Shown: positions 50,015 through 57,475 of the stretch, one piece after another
Layout of the letters: the number at the start of each line of letters is the position of its first letter
Numbering within the stretch: the first letter of the stretch is position 1
Source of the DNA: Oscillospiraceae bacterium
Lineage (GTDB): Bacteria; Bacillota; Clostridia; Oscillospirales; CAG-272
Direction: 5' to 3'
Assembly: GCA_015064295.1 (NCBI GenBank)
Contig: SVSM01000003.1
Coordinates: forward strand, 1 to 64,000
DNA: 64,000 nt
The notes under the pieces: model-generated
What the model was told of the DNA's origin: nothing
Seen by the model: only the letters and a program-made list of their open reading frames with translations
The model's database searches: none
Position numbers and translations under genes: made by a program

Positions 50015-50488
50015 ATGGCTATCTTAAAGATCATTACCAAGGAGGATCCGATCCTTCGAAAGACCAGCCGTCCCGTGGAGGAGATCACCCCTCGCATCCT
50101 TCGTCTTCTCGACGATATGAGGGATACCCTCCATAAGGCCGAGGGTGCCGGCCTTGCCGCACCGCAGGTGGGGGTTCTCCGCCGCGTAGTGCTGGTGGAG
50201 ACCGAGCCCGGCGAGCTTCTTGAGCTGATCAATCCCGAGATCGTGTCGGTGTCGGAGGAGCGTCAGGAGGATATTGAGGGCTGTCTCTCGGTGCCCGGTG
50301 AATGGGGGATTACCGACCGTCCCATGACGGTGACCGTCCGTGCCCAGGATCGTAACGGCGCTTGGTTTGAGGCCACTGGCAGCGGTCTGAAGGCCCGTTG
50401 CTTCTGCCATGAGCTTGACCACCTGGACGGCGTCCTCTATACCGATAAGGTCATCCGTATGCTGACCGACGAGGATTTTGAGGATTAA
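50015..50488 (+). CDS. def: Peptide deformylase
   Basis: Removes the formyl group from nascent proteins. The 157-residue protein has all three motifs: GAGLAAPQVG, EGCLSVPG with the metal-binding Cys, and HELDHLDG with the two His and the catalytic Glu. AAAGGATAACAAC precedes the ATG at 50015. fmt, which makes the formylated initiator, follows after a repeat-filled gap. Confidence 0.96.
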   Translation: MAILKIITKEDPILRKTSRPVEEITPRILRLLDDMRDTLHKAEGAGLAAPQVGVLRRVVLVETEPGELLELINPEIVSVSEERQEDIEGCLSVPGEWGITDRPMTVTVRAQDRNGAWFEATGSGLKARCFCHELDHLDGVLYTDKVIRMLTDEDFED

Positions 50489-50503
50489 ATCGGGGAGAAC
50501 GCC

Positions 50504-50779
50504 AAAGGGCTCTGCCCTTTGAGAACCCGCTTCTTTCTAAGTTAGAAAGAAGCAAAGACCGCTGTTGCGAAAAACGCCGTTTTTCGCGATGAATCGATAA
50601 CGAAAGCGGTAATGCGATCGATTGGCGAAGTCGTAAGATTCTTCCCATTTGCCCAAAACGGAGTTTTGGGCCGATCAAGGTTTTTGAGGTCAAGGAACTT
50701 TTTTCAAAAAGTTCCTTGCGGGTGCAGGGCAGAGCCCTGCGCGCCTTCCCGCTTTTTCCGATGCAGGGCAGAGCCCTGC
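50504..50779. repeat. Palindromic mosaic repeats, copies 6 and 7, as an inverted pair
   Basis: Copy 6 (50504-50587) runs A (AAAGGGC/GCCCTTT), B (TTCTTTCTAA/TTAGAAAGAA), C (GCGAAAAACG/CGTTTTTCGC). Copy 7 (50651-50740) runs backwards, C (GCCCAAAAC/GTTTTGGGC), B (AAGGAACTTTTT/AAAAAGTTCCTT), linker GCGGGT, A (GCAGGGC/GCCCTGC), with a second A at 50763-50779. They fill the 346-base gap between def and fmt. A further GGGGAAAACC/GGTTTCCCC stem lies just before fmt. Confidence 0.75.
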
Positions 50780-50834
50780 TCACCATCTTATAAAAAGGGG
50801 TTTGGGGAAAACCGGTTTCCCCAAGACATAACCA

Positions 50835-51764
50835 ATGCGTATTCTGTTCATGGGAACACCCGATTTTGCGGTCAGCTCCCTAAAAGCACTGTATGAAAGC
50901 GGTGAGCACCAGATCACCGTCATTACCCAGCCCGACAAGCCGAAGGGCAGGGGCTACACCTTAACGCCTCCCGAGGTCAAGGTCTACGCCGAGAGCGTGG
51001 GCTTATCGGTCTATCAGCCCGCTACCCTGCGGAACGAGGCCTTTGCGGCGCTGCTTCGCGAGCTGGATCCCGAGATGATCGTGGTGGCGGCTTACGGTAA
51101 AATTTTGCCCAAGAACGTATTGGATTATCCGAAATACGGATGCATCAACGTCCACGGCTCCCTTCTCCCCCGGTATCGCGGTGCTGCTCCCATACAGCGG
51201 GCGCTGATCGACGGCGAAACCGAGACCGGCGTGACCATTATGTACATGGCCGAGGGATTGGACACTGGCGATATGCTGTACAAGACGGTAGTGCCCATTA
51301 CCGAGGACGACAACTTTGAGACGCTGTTTGACAAGATGGCGGCGGCAGGCGCCGAGGCACTGTTGCAGGCTATTCCCTCCATTGTGGACGGTACCGTGGT
51401 GCCCGAAAAGCAGGACGACCGACTTTCCACCTACGCTGTCAAGATCGAGAAGGCCGACTGCACGTTGGACTTTTCCCGATCGGCCCGCGAGGTACACAAT
51501 CGCATCCGCGGTCTCTCGCCCTTTCCGCTGTCCGCTACGGTACGGGGCAGCACCGTTCTTAAGCTTGTGCGCTCCCGTCTCAGCGACCGCACGGAAAGCT
51601 CCGAGGCGGGGACGCTGATCGCTGACGGCGGACGGCTTTACGTGGTCTGCGGCGACGGCCGATGCCTTGAGATCCTGGAGCTGCTCCCCGCCGGAAAAAA
51701 GCGGATGAGCGCCGCCGATTATCTCCGCGGTAATCGTCTGAGTGACGGTGAGCGACTGGGATAA
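50835..51764 (+). CDS. fmt: Methionyl-tRNA formyltransferase
   Basis: Formylates initiator Met-tRNA. The 309-residue protein has MRILFMGTPDFAV, VVAAYGKILP, the catalytic INVHGSLLPRYRGAAPIQ (Asn, His) and the C-terminal OB-like domain (AREVHNRIRGLSPFP). The ribosome site is weak; the start lies just after the repeat block, as with tsaD. Confidence 0.95.
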   Translation: MRILFMGTPDFAVSSLKALYESGEHQITVITQPDKPKGRGYTLTPPEVKVYAESVGLSVYQPATLRNEAFAALLRELDPEMIVVAAYGKILPKNVLDYPKYGCINVHGSLLPRYRGAAPIQRALIDGETETGVTIMYMAEGLDTGDMLYKTVVPITEDDNFETLFDKMAAAGAEALLQAIPSIVDGTVVPEKQDDRLSTYAVKIEKADCTLDFSRSAREVHNRIRGLSPFPLSATVRGSTVLKLVRSRLSDRTESSEAGTLIADGGRLYVVCGDGRCLEILELLPAGKKRMSAADYLRGNRLSDGERLG

Positions 51765-51795
51765 CGTTACATTTTCCGAAAGGTAAGGAGTTATC

Positions 51796-52479
51796 ATGTA
51801 TTTCGACTGGACTTATCTGGTGCTGGTGCTTCCCATGCTGATCATCACGATGATCGCCCAGGGAAAGGTCACCTCCACCTACAACAAATACAGTAAGGTC
51901 ATCAGCCGTCGGGGCTGGACCGCTGAGCAGGCCGTCCGTCAGATTTTGGCGGCAAACGGCCTTCACGACGTGACCATCACCCGCGTGGCGGGGAATCTGA
52001 CCGATCACTACGATCCCCGCACCAACAGCATTGCCCTGTCCGATACGGTCTACGGAAGCCGTTCCATCGCGGCCATCGGCGTGGCGGCTCACGAAGCGGG
52101 GCACGCCATCCAGCATGCGGTGGGATATTTCCCCATCAAGGTTCGCACGGCCATCGTGCCCCTTACCCAATTCGGCTCCCGCCTGTCTACCCCTTTGTTG
52201 ATTTTGGGGCTTTTGCTGGGCTTTTATCCCCTGGCCTACTCCGGGATCCTCTTGTTCGGTGTGACGACCGTCTTTCAGCTGGTCACTCTGCCCACCGAGT
52301 ACAACGCCAGCCGTCGAGCTCTTGAGGCCCTTGAGGGCGGCTATCTGGATGAAGACGAGCTGAAGGGAACCAAGAAGGTGCTGTCCGCTGCGGCCTCCAC
52401 CTACCTTGCCGCCCTGTTCGTCTCCCTTGCCTCGCTGCTCCGTCTGATCCTCATCGTGAACGGCAGACGCCGCGACTGA
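51796..52479 (+). CDS. YugP-type zinc metallopeptidase
   Basis: The 227-residue membrane protein has the zinc-protease motif HEAGHAIQHA near residue 97, an N-terminal membrane helix, and three more helices behind the active site (LILGLLLGFYPLAYSGILLF, STYLAALFVSLASLLRLI). EYNASRRALEAL holds the likely third zinc ligand. It belongs to the YugP family, whose role is unclear, and is usually encoded between fmt and rsmB in Clostridia. AAAGGTAAGGAGTTATC precedes the ATG. Confidence 0.92.
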   Translation: MYFDWTYLVLVLPMLIITMIAQGKVTSTYNKYSKVISRRGWTAEQAVRQILAANGLHDVTITRVAGNLTDHYDPRTNSIALSDTVYGSRSIAAIGVAAHEAGHAIQHAVGYFPIKVRTAIVPLTQFGSRLSTPLLILGLLLGFYPLAYSGILLFGVTTVFQLVTLPTEYNASRRALEALEGGYLDEDELKGTKKVLSAAASTYLAALFVSLASLLRLILIVNGRRRD

Positions 52480-52502
52480 CCACCAACCGAAAGGAGGCCG
52501 CC

Positions 52503-53807
52503 ATGGACGTAAGAGAAGCGGCTTTTCTCTCCCTGATTCGCTGTGAGAACGGCGGCAAATATTCCAATTTAGAGGTGGACTCCGCCATCAAAAAGCACGG
52601 CTTTACCGGAGCCGACCGGGCCTTCTTCACGGCCTTGGTCTACGGAGTGATCGAAAAACAGATCACCTTAGACTACCTGCTCGGAAGACTTGCCTCAAAG
52701 CCCTGGGAGAAGATCGAGCCCAAGATCCGGACGCTCCTGCGCCTCGGTGCCTACCAGATCCTGTTTCTTGACCGTATCCCCGACAGCGCCGCCTGCAACG
52801 AGAGCGTGGAGCTGGCCAAGCTCCATACCCACAAGGGCACCTCGGGCTTTGTCAACGGTATTTTGCGGAATCTGGCCAGAAGAAAGAACGACCTGCCCTA
52901 TCCCGAGAAGGGAAGCGACGAGTACCGTTCGGTGCGGTACGCCTGCCCTCTGTGGCTCTGTCGCCTTTGGCGGGAGCAATACGGCGAGGAGGTCTGTGAG
53001 GCCTTACTTGACGCCGTCAACCGTAACCCCCGCATTACCCTGCGGGTCAATACCCTGAAAACTACCCGCGAAGAGCTGATGGCGCGTTTACGCGATCTCG
53101 GTATTGCCTGCGAGCCGACGCTCCTCTCCCCTTACGGGATCCTGCTGGACGAATATACCCCCGTCAGCGACATAACTCCTCTTGCCGAAGGGCTTTGCTT
53201 CGTGCAGGACGAGGCCTCCCAGCTCTGCGCCGCAGCCCTCGGCGCCAAGCCCGGCGAGAGGGTACTGGATACCTGCTCCTGCCCCGGCGGCAAGAGCTTT
53301 GGCATCGCCATGGCCATGCAAAACGAAGGCTCCCTGCTCAGCATGGACCTTCACGAGAGCAAGCTTTCCTTGGTGGAAAGCGGCGCTGCCCGCCTTGGCA
53401 TCACCTGTCTTGCTGCGGCGGTACAGAACGGCACCAAGCGTCGGGAGGAGCTTTTGGAATCCGCCGATCGGGTGCTGTGTGACGTTCCCTGCTCGGGGCT
53501 CGGCGTCATCGCCAAAAAGCCGGATCTCCGCCATAAGTCCCCCGAGGATATGGAACGCCTTCCTGCCGTTCAGTACGCCATTCTGGAGAACGGAGCCGCC
53601 TACGTGAAGACCGGCGGGACGCTGCTCTATTCCACCTGCACCTTGAACAAAAAGGAAAACGAGGAGATCGTGGCACGCTTTCTTACCGAGCATCCGGAAT
53701 TTGTGCTCTCCTCCGAGGATATGCCCTTCGGGGAAGCCACGGTGACGTTTTTTCCTCACCTGCAGGGCACCGACGGCTTCTTCTTAGCAAAATTCCGAAA
53801 ATCCTGA
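52503..53807 (+). CDS. rsmB: 16S rRNA (cytosine-967-C5)-methyltransferase
   Basis: The 434-residue protein has an N-terminal NusB-like RNA-binding domain (REAAFLSLIRCENGGKYSN, FFTALVYGVIEKQITLDYLL, CNESVELAKLH) and a C-terminal methyltransferase with CSCPGGKSFGIA, the catalytic DVPCSGLGVIAKKPDLRHK and STCTLNKKENEE. Both catalytic cysteines are present. CGAAAGGAGGCCGCC precedes the ATG. It closes the run that starts at yicC. Confidence 0.94.
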   Translation: MDVREAAFLSLIRCENGGKYSNLEVDSAIKKHGFTGADRAFFTALVYGVIEKQITLDYLLGRLASKPWEKIEPKIRTLLRLGAYQILFLDRIPDSAACNESVELAKLHTHKGTSGFVNGILRNLARRKNDLPYPEKGSDEYRSVRYACPLWLCRLWREQYGEEVCEALLDAVNRNPRITLRVNTLKTTREELMARLRDLGIACEPTLLSPYGILLDEYTPVSDITPLAEGLCFVQDEASQLCAAALGAKPGERVLDTCSCPGGKSFGIAMAMQNEGSLLSMDLHESKLSLVESGAARLGITCLAAAVQNGTKRREELLESADRVLCDVPCSGLGVIAKKPDLRHKSPEDMERLPAVQYAILENGAAYVKTGGTLLYSTCTLNKKENEEIVARFLTEHPEFVLSSEDMPFGEATVTFFPHLQGTDGFFLAKFRKS

Positions 53808-53812
53808 TTTTG

Positions 53813-53850
53813 AAGGGGGCCTTCGACCGAAAGGCCCCCTTATTTTTTTT
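53813..53850 (+). terminator. Terminator of the rsmB unit
   Basis: AAGGGGGCCTT and AAGGCCCCCTT form an 11-bp stem, followed by ATTTTTTTTT. Confidence 0.92.
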
Positions 53851-53903
53851 TGCCAAAATTTTCCGAAAATCCGATAAAATAAAAATAAAAACGTCGGAAT
53901 CCC

Positions 53904-53932
53904 TTGCGAAACGGGAAAAAATATGGTATAAT
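53904..53932 (+). promoter_or_regulatory. Promoter of prs
   Basis: TTGCGA (53904-53909), 17 bases, TATAAT (53927-53932). Confidence 0.65.
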
Positions 53933-53972
53933 ACAAAGGATTACGGGAGAAACCAAACCGATCAATCTAATT

Positions 53973-55142
53973 ATGAGCCGGAAAGGAGAGTCCGCACTCC
54001 CGGCGGACGAGAAATTTCGGATGGAACATACCTACTACGGTCAGCTTTCAGTCATCGGTATGCCGGGCTGTGAGAAATTTGTGGAGGAGGTAGACAGCTA
54101 CCTTCACGAGTGGAGAGGCAGCCGTGCAAGCGAGACCTTTATCGTTACCCCCGATTGCAAGCGCTTCGGAAACGGCGAGGGCAAGGCAGTCCTCCATGAA
54201 TCCCTGCGGGGCCATGACGTATACATCATCGCCGATATGTATAATTACGGGGTCAAGTACAAGATGTACGGTCAGGAATATCCCATGAGCCCCGACAACC
54301 ATTTTGCCGACCTTAAGCGCGTCATCAACGCCATCGCCGGTAAGGCACGTCGCATTACCGTCATCATGCCCATGCTTTACGAAAGCCGTCAGGATAAGCG
54401 CCACGTTCGCGAGTCCCTGGACTGTGCCGTGGCTCTCCAGGAGCTGGAGAACATGGGCGTCACGAATATCGTGACCTTTGACGTGCATAATATCGGTATA
54501 CAGAACGCCGTGCCGCTGATCGGCTTCGATAACGTTCAGTGCGCCTATCAGATGATCAAGGCCCTGATCAATCAGGTCCACGACATTCAGCTGGACAAGG
54601 ATCACGTCATGATGATCTCCCCCGACGAGGGCGGTATGAACCGTTGTATGTACTATTCCTCCCTTCTGTCGCTGGATCTCGGTATGTTCTATAAGCGCCG
54701 TGACTACACGGTAGTGGTCAACGGCAAGAACCCCATCATCGCGCACGAGTACCTCGGCCGCTCGGTCAAGGGCAAGGACGTGATCATCGTGGACGACATC
54801 ATCTCCTCCGGCCAGTCGATCCTTGACGTGGCCTCCAGCCTGAAGGAGAGAGGCGCCAAGCGCATCTTTGCCTTTGCTTCCTTCGGCCTCTTTAACGAGG
54901 GCCTTGAGAATATCGACAAGGCCTACGCTGACGGCGTGATCACCAAGATCTTTACCACCAATCTAATCTACCGCTCGCCTGAGCTTCTGAAGCGGGAGTG
55001 GTACACGGAGGTAGATCTGGGCAAGTACGTGGCGCTTCTCATCGATACGCTGAACCGTGACGAGTCCATCAGCCACCTGCTGAAGCCCGCCGAGCGCATT
55101 AAGGCGCTGCTTGCCAAGGTTCAGGGTACCGACGCAACCTAA
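53973..55142 (+). CDS. prs: Ribose-phosphate pyrophosphokinase
   Basis: Makes PRPP for nucleotide, His and Trp synthesis. The 389-residue protein has the PRPP-binding loop VIIVDDIISSGQSILDVA near residue 272, the substrate loop DVHNIGIQNAVPLIGFDN and IMPMLYESRQDKRHVRESL. It belongs to the longer clostridial class with an N-terminal GCEKFVEEVDSYL block rather than the 315-residue Bacillus form. The start is uncertain: the ATG at 53973 lacks a close ribosome site, and an earlier in-frame ATG at 53904 lies inside the promoter. Confidence 0.9.
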   Translation: MSRKGESALPADEKFRMEHTYYGQLSVIGMPGCEKFVEEVDSYLHEWRGSRASETFIVTPDCKRFGNGEGKAVLHESLRGHDVYIIADMYNYGVKYKMYGQEYPMSPDNHFADLKRVINAIAGKARRITVIMPMLYESRQDKRHVRESLDCAVALQELENMGVTNIVTFDVHNIGIQNAVPLIGFDNVQCAYQMIKALINQVHDIQLDKDHVMMISPDEGGMNRCMYYSSLLSLDLGMFYKRRDYTVVVNGKNPIIAHEYLGRSVKGKDVIIVDDIISSGQSILDVASSLKERGAKRIFAFASFGLFNEGLENIDKAYADGVITKIFTTNLIYRSPELLKREWYTEVDLGKYVALLIDTLNRDESISHLLKPAERIKALLAKVQGTDAT

Positions 55143-55157
55143 TGAACTACCAAACGA

Positions 55158-55192
55158 GACGGGGCTGCCGCATTTGCGGCAACCCCGTTTGC
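55158..55192 (+). terminator. Terminator of prs
   Basis: ACGGGGCTGCCGC and GCGGCAACCCCGT pair with one mismatch around ATTT, followed by TTGCTC. Confidence 0.65.
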
Positions 55193-55217
55193 TCAAAAAG
55201 CGAAAGGAATGACGGAT

Positions 55218-55397
55218 ATGGAGAATCGAGAATGCTGGCAGGGCTTTTACGCCCTGTTTGAAAAGGCCTCCATTACCGAGCTGGAGGAGATGCTTGCTTT
55301 GGCCGAAAGCCGGGAAGAAAAGATCCTCTGGCGGGCGCTGATCAATCTGAAGCTCCAGCTGAAGCAAGAGGCCATCGTCGGGGAGATCCTGCTATGA
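55218..55397 (+). CDS. Small helical protein before the zeta-like gene (possible partner)
   Basis: The 59-residue protein (MENRECWQGFYALFEKASI, ELEEMLALAESREEKILWRALINLKLQLKQEAIV) is helical and mildly acidic. GAAAGGA lies ten bases before the ATG at 55218; the ATG at 55209 is too close to it. Its stop overlaps the ATG of the zeta-like kinase by four bases, the typical order antitoxin then toxin. It could be an antitoxin or a simple adaptor; no family recognised. Confidence 0.7.
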   Translation: MENRECWQGFYALFEKASITELEEMLALAESREEKILWRALINLKLQLKQEAIVGEILL

Positions 55398-55975
55398 GTG
55401 AGGCCCCTGTCTTTACCATTATCGCCGGCATTAACGGGGCGGGGAAGACCTCCTTATATCACGTTCTAAAGGATAGCGAGGATCTTGGCGAGCGTATCAA
55501 CATCGACGAGCTGGCCAAGGAGGAGGGCGATTGGCGGGATCCGCGGGCGCAAATTCATGCGGGACGTACCGCTATGGCCATGATTGCCGAATATATTGAG
55601 GCGGGCCGCTCCTTTCATATGGAAACGACCCTGCCGGGAACCGCCATCGTCAAGCAGATCCGTGAGGCCAAGGCCCACGGCTTTTCGGTCTGCCTCTATT
55701 TCGTGGGTGTGGACGACGTGAAGGTGGCCATCGAACGGGTGCATCAGCGCATGGCTCACGGGGGTCACGGCATCGGTGATAAGTTCATTTTGAAGCGCTA
55801 TTACCAGCTCAATAACAATCTGCGGCGGGTGCTGCCCCTCTGCGATGCGGCGATCCTCTTTGACAATACCGTCAGGTTCCGTCAGGTGGCCATTTTGGAG
55901 GACAAGCGGCTGATCGACTGCGACCGCGATCTGCCCTATTGGTTCATCGATCTCATTGACGAGCTTCCCGATTGA
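55394..55975 (+). CDS. Zeta-toxin family P-loop kinase
   Basis: The 193-residue protein has Walker A AGINGAGKTSLY near residue 10, NIDELAKEEG with the base-like Asp, SFHMETTLPG, an arginine-rich lid (ERVHQRMAHGGHGIGDKFILKRYY) and DNTVRF. Zeta toxins phosphorylate UDP-N-acetylglucosamine and so block wall synthesis; chromosomal relatives may have milder roles. Paired with the small gene upstream and 13 bases before a HAD phosphatase gene. Confidence 0.85.
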   Translation: MSEAPVFTIIAGINGAGKTSLYHVLKDSEDLGERINIDELAKEEGDWRDPRAQIHAGRTAMAMIAEYIEAGRSFHMETTLPGTAIVKQIREAKAHGFSVCLYFVGVDDVKVAIERVHQRMAHGGHGIGDKFILKRYYQLNNNLRRVLPLCDAAILFDNTVRFRQVAILEDKRLIDCDRDLPYWFIDLIDELPD

Positions 55976-55988
55976 CGAAAGGAATCTT

Positions 55989-56651
55989 ATGTATACGGCA
56001 CATCGACACTTTATTTTTGACCTTGACGGTACCTTGGCCTATACCATCGGGGATCTGCGCTCCGCCATGAACGGGATGCTCCGCCACTTCGGATGGCGGG
56101 AGATCTCCGAGGAGGAGGCACTGCAAAACATCAACTTCGGCGCCCGACAGTTCGTGCGGGGCTGTATGCCGGAGGCGTATCGGGAGGACGAGGGCATGGT
56201 TGACCGTGCCTTTGCCAAATATTCCGAATGCTACGCCAAGGAGTACCTGAAGACCACCTGCCTTTACCCCGGCGTCGGGGAGGGCATCGCTTACTTAAAG
56301 GCGCAGGGGGCACGGATGGCCGTTTTCTCCAACAAGCAGGATGCCCAGACCAAGGCCATTTGCGAGAAGCTCTTTCCTGCCGATACCTTTGCCATCGTGC
56401 TGGGGAACAACGGCGTCTTTCCGCATAAGCCATCCCCCGAAGGGGCGCTGTACGTGGCAGAGGTTCTGGGAGCCTGTCCCGAGGACATTGTTTTCGTGGG
56501 GGATTCCGACGTGGATATGAAGACCGCCGCCAATGCGGGAATGCATCCCGTTGGCGTTTCCTGGGGCTACCGCCCCAAGGAGCTGCTTCTGTCCCTCGGG
56601 GCAGAGACGATCTTGACCTCGCTTGAGGATATCGAGAATCTGATAAAATGA
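55989..56651 (+). CDS. HAD-family hydrolase (phosphoglycolate phosphatase-like)
   Basis: The 220-residue protein has HAD motif I FDLDGTLAYT with the nucleophile Asp, motif II VFSNK, motif III Lys in HKPSPEG and motif IV VGDSDVDMKTAANAG, with the helical cap of subfamily IA between. Relatives hydrolyse phosphoglycolate, pyrophosphate or sugar phosphates. CGAAAGGAATCTT precedes the ATG at 55989. Probably co-transcribed with the zeta-like pair. Confidence 0.9.
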   Translation: MYTAHRHFIFDLDGTLAYTIGDLRSAMNGMLRHFGWREISEEEALQNINFGARQFVRGCMPEAYREDEGMVDRAFAKYSECYAKEYLKTTCLYPGVGEGIAYLKAQGARMAVFSNKQDAQTKAICEKLFPADTFAIVLGNNGVFPHKPSPEGALYVAEVLGACPEDIVFVGDSDVDMKTAANAGMHPVGVSWGYRPKELLLSLGAETILTSLEDIENLIK

Positions 56652-56668
56652 ACCGATTACGATAAAAG

Positions 56669-56705
56669 AAAAAACGCATTCATGTGTCATGAATGCGTTT
56701 TTTGT
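56669..56705. terminator. Bidirectional terminator
   Basis: AAAAAACGCATTCATG and CATGAATGCGTTTTTT form a 16-bp stem around TGT. It serves the HAD gene and the convergent ZIP gene. Confidence 0.92.
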
Positions 56706-57460
56706 TATCCCAGTAAGACGTCCGACACCAGCATGACACAGAAGCCCACCAGAAGGGCGTAGGTCGCTCCCCGCTGGCTGCCGTGGGCATGGGTCTCGGG
56801 GATCATTTCATCGCTGATGACGTAGAGCATGGTGCCGCCTGCAAAGGCAAGAGCAAAGGGAAGAATGGCCGAGGCGATACTCACGGCGAAATAGCCGAGC
56901 AGGGTTCCCACCACCTCAACCAGGCCGGTAATCAGGGCGGCGACAAAGGTCTTTCTTGGGGAGATCCCGGCGGCCAGCATGGGGCCGATGATGACCATGC
57001 CCTCGGGGATATTCTGAAGAGCAATACCGCCTGCAATGAGGAGGGCCTCCGACACGTTGCCCGATCCGAAGCCCACGCCGGCGGCGATGCCCTCGGGGAG
57101 GTTATGGATGGCAATGGCCGTGACGAAGAGGAGCACCTTGCTCAGGTTGGCGTTACCCCGGTGATGCTCGTCTTCGACACCCATCAGGCGGTGCAGATGG
57201 GGGACCACCTTATCGATGACGTTGAGGCAGAGGGCGCCGCAGAAGATGCCCGCCACCGTGATCAGAAGGCCGAGCTTACCACCGTATTCCACCGATGGGA
57301 GGATCAGGCCCAGCACCGCGGCGGCCAACATGACGCCGGCGGCAAAGGCCAATACGATGTCGCTGAATTTGTGGGAGATCTTTTTGAAGCAAAAGCCGAT
57401 GATCGAGCCGATCACCGTGGCGCCCCCTACACCGAGGGCAGTCAAAAGTACCATGTCCAT
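56705..57460 (-). CDS. ZIP family metal transporter
   Basis: The 251-residue membrane protein has about eight helices and the metal-path motifs HNLPEGIAAG in helix four and QNIPEGMVI in helix five, plus a His-rich loop (HLHRLMGVEDEHHRG) and ETHAHGS. Likely import of zinc, with iron or manganese possible. GAAAGGAGTCTCTT precedes the ATG. It lies 15 bases downstream of comEC on the same strand. Confidence 0.92.
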   Translation of the reverse strand: MDMVLLTALGVGGATVIGSIIGFCFKKISHKFSDIVLAFAAGVMLAAAVLGLILPSVEYGGKLGLLITVAGIFCGALCLNVIDKVVPHLHRLMGVEDEHHRGNANLSKVLLFVTAIAIHNLPEGIAAGVGFGSGNVSEALLIAGGIALQNIPEGMVIIGPMLAAGISPRKTFVAALITGLVEVVGTLLGYFAVSIASAILPFALAFAGGTMLYVISDEMIPETHAHGSQRGATYALLVGFCVMLVSDVLLG

Positions 57461-57475
57461 AAGAGACTCCTTTCG

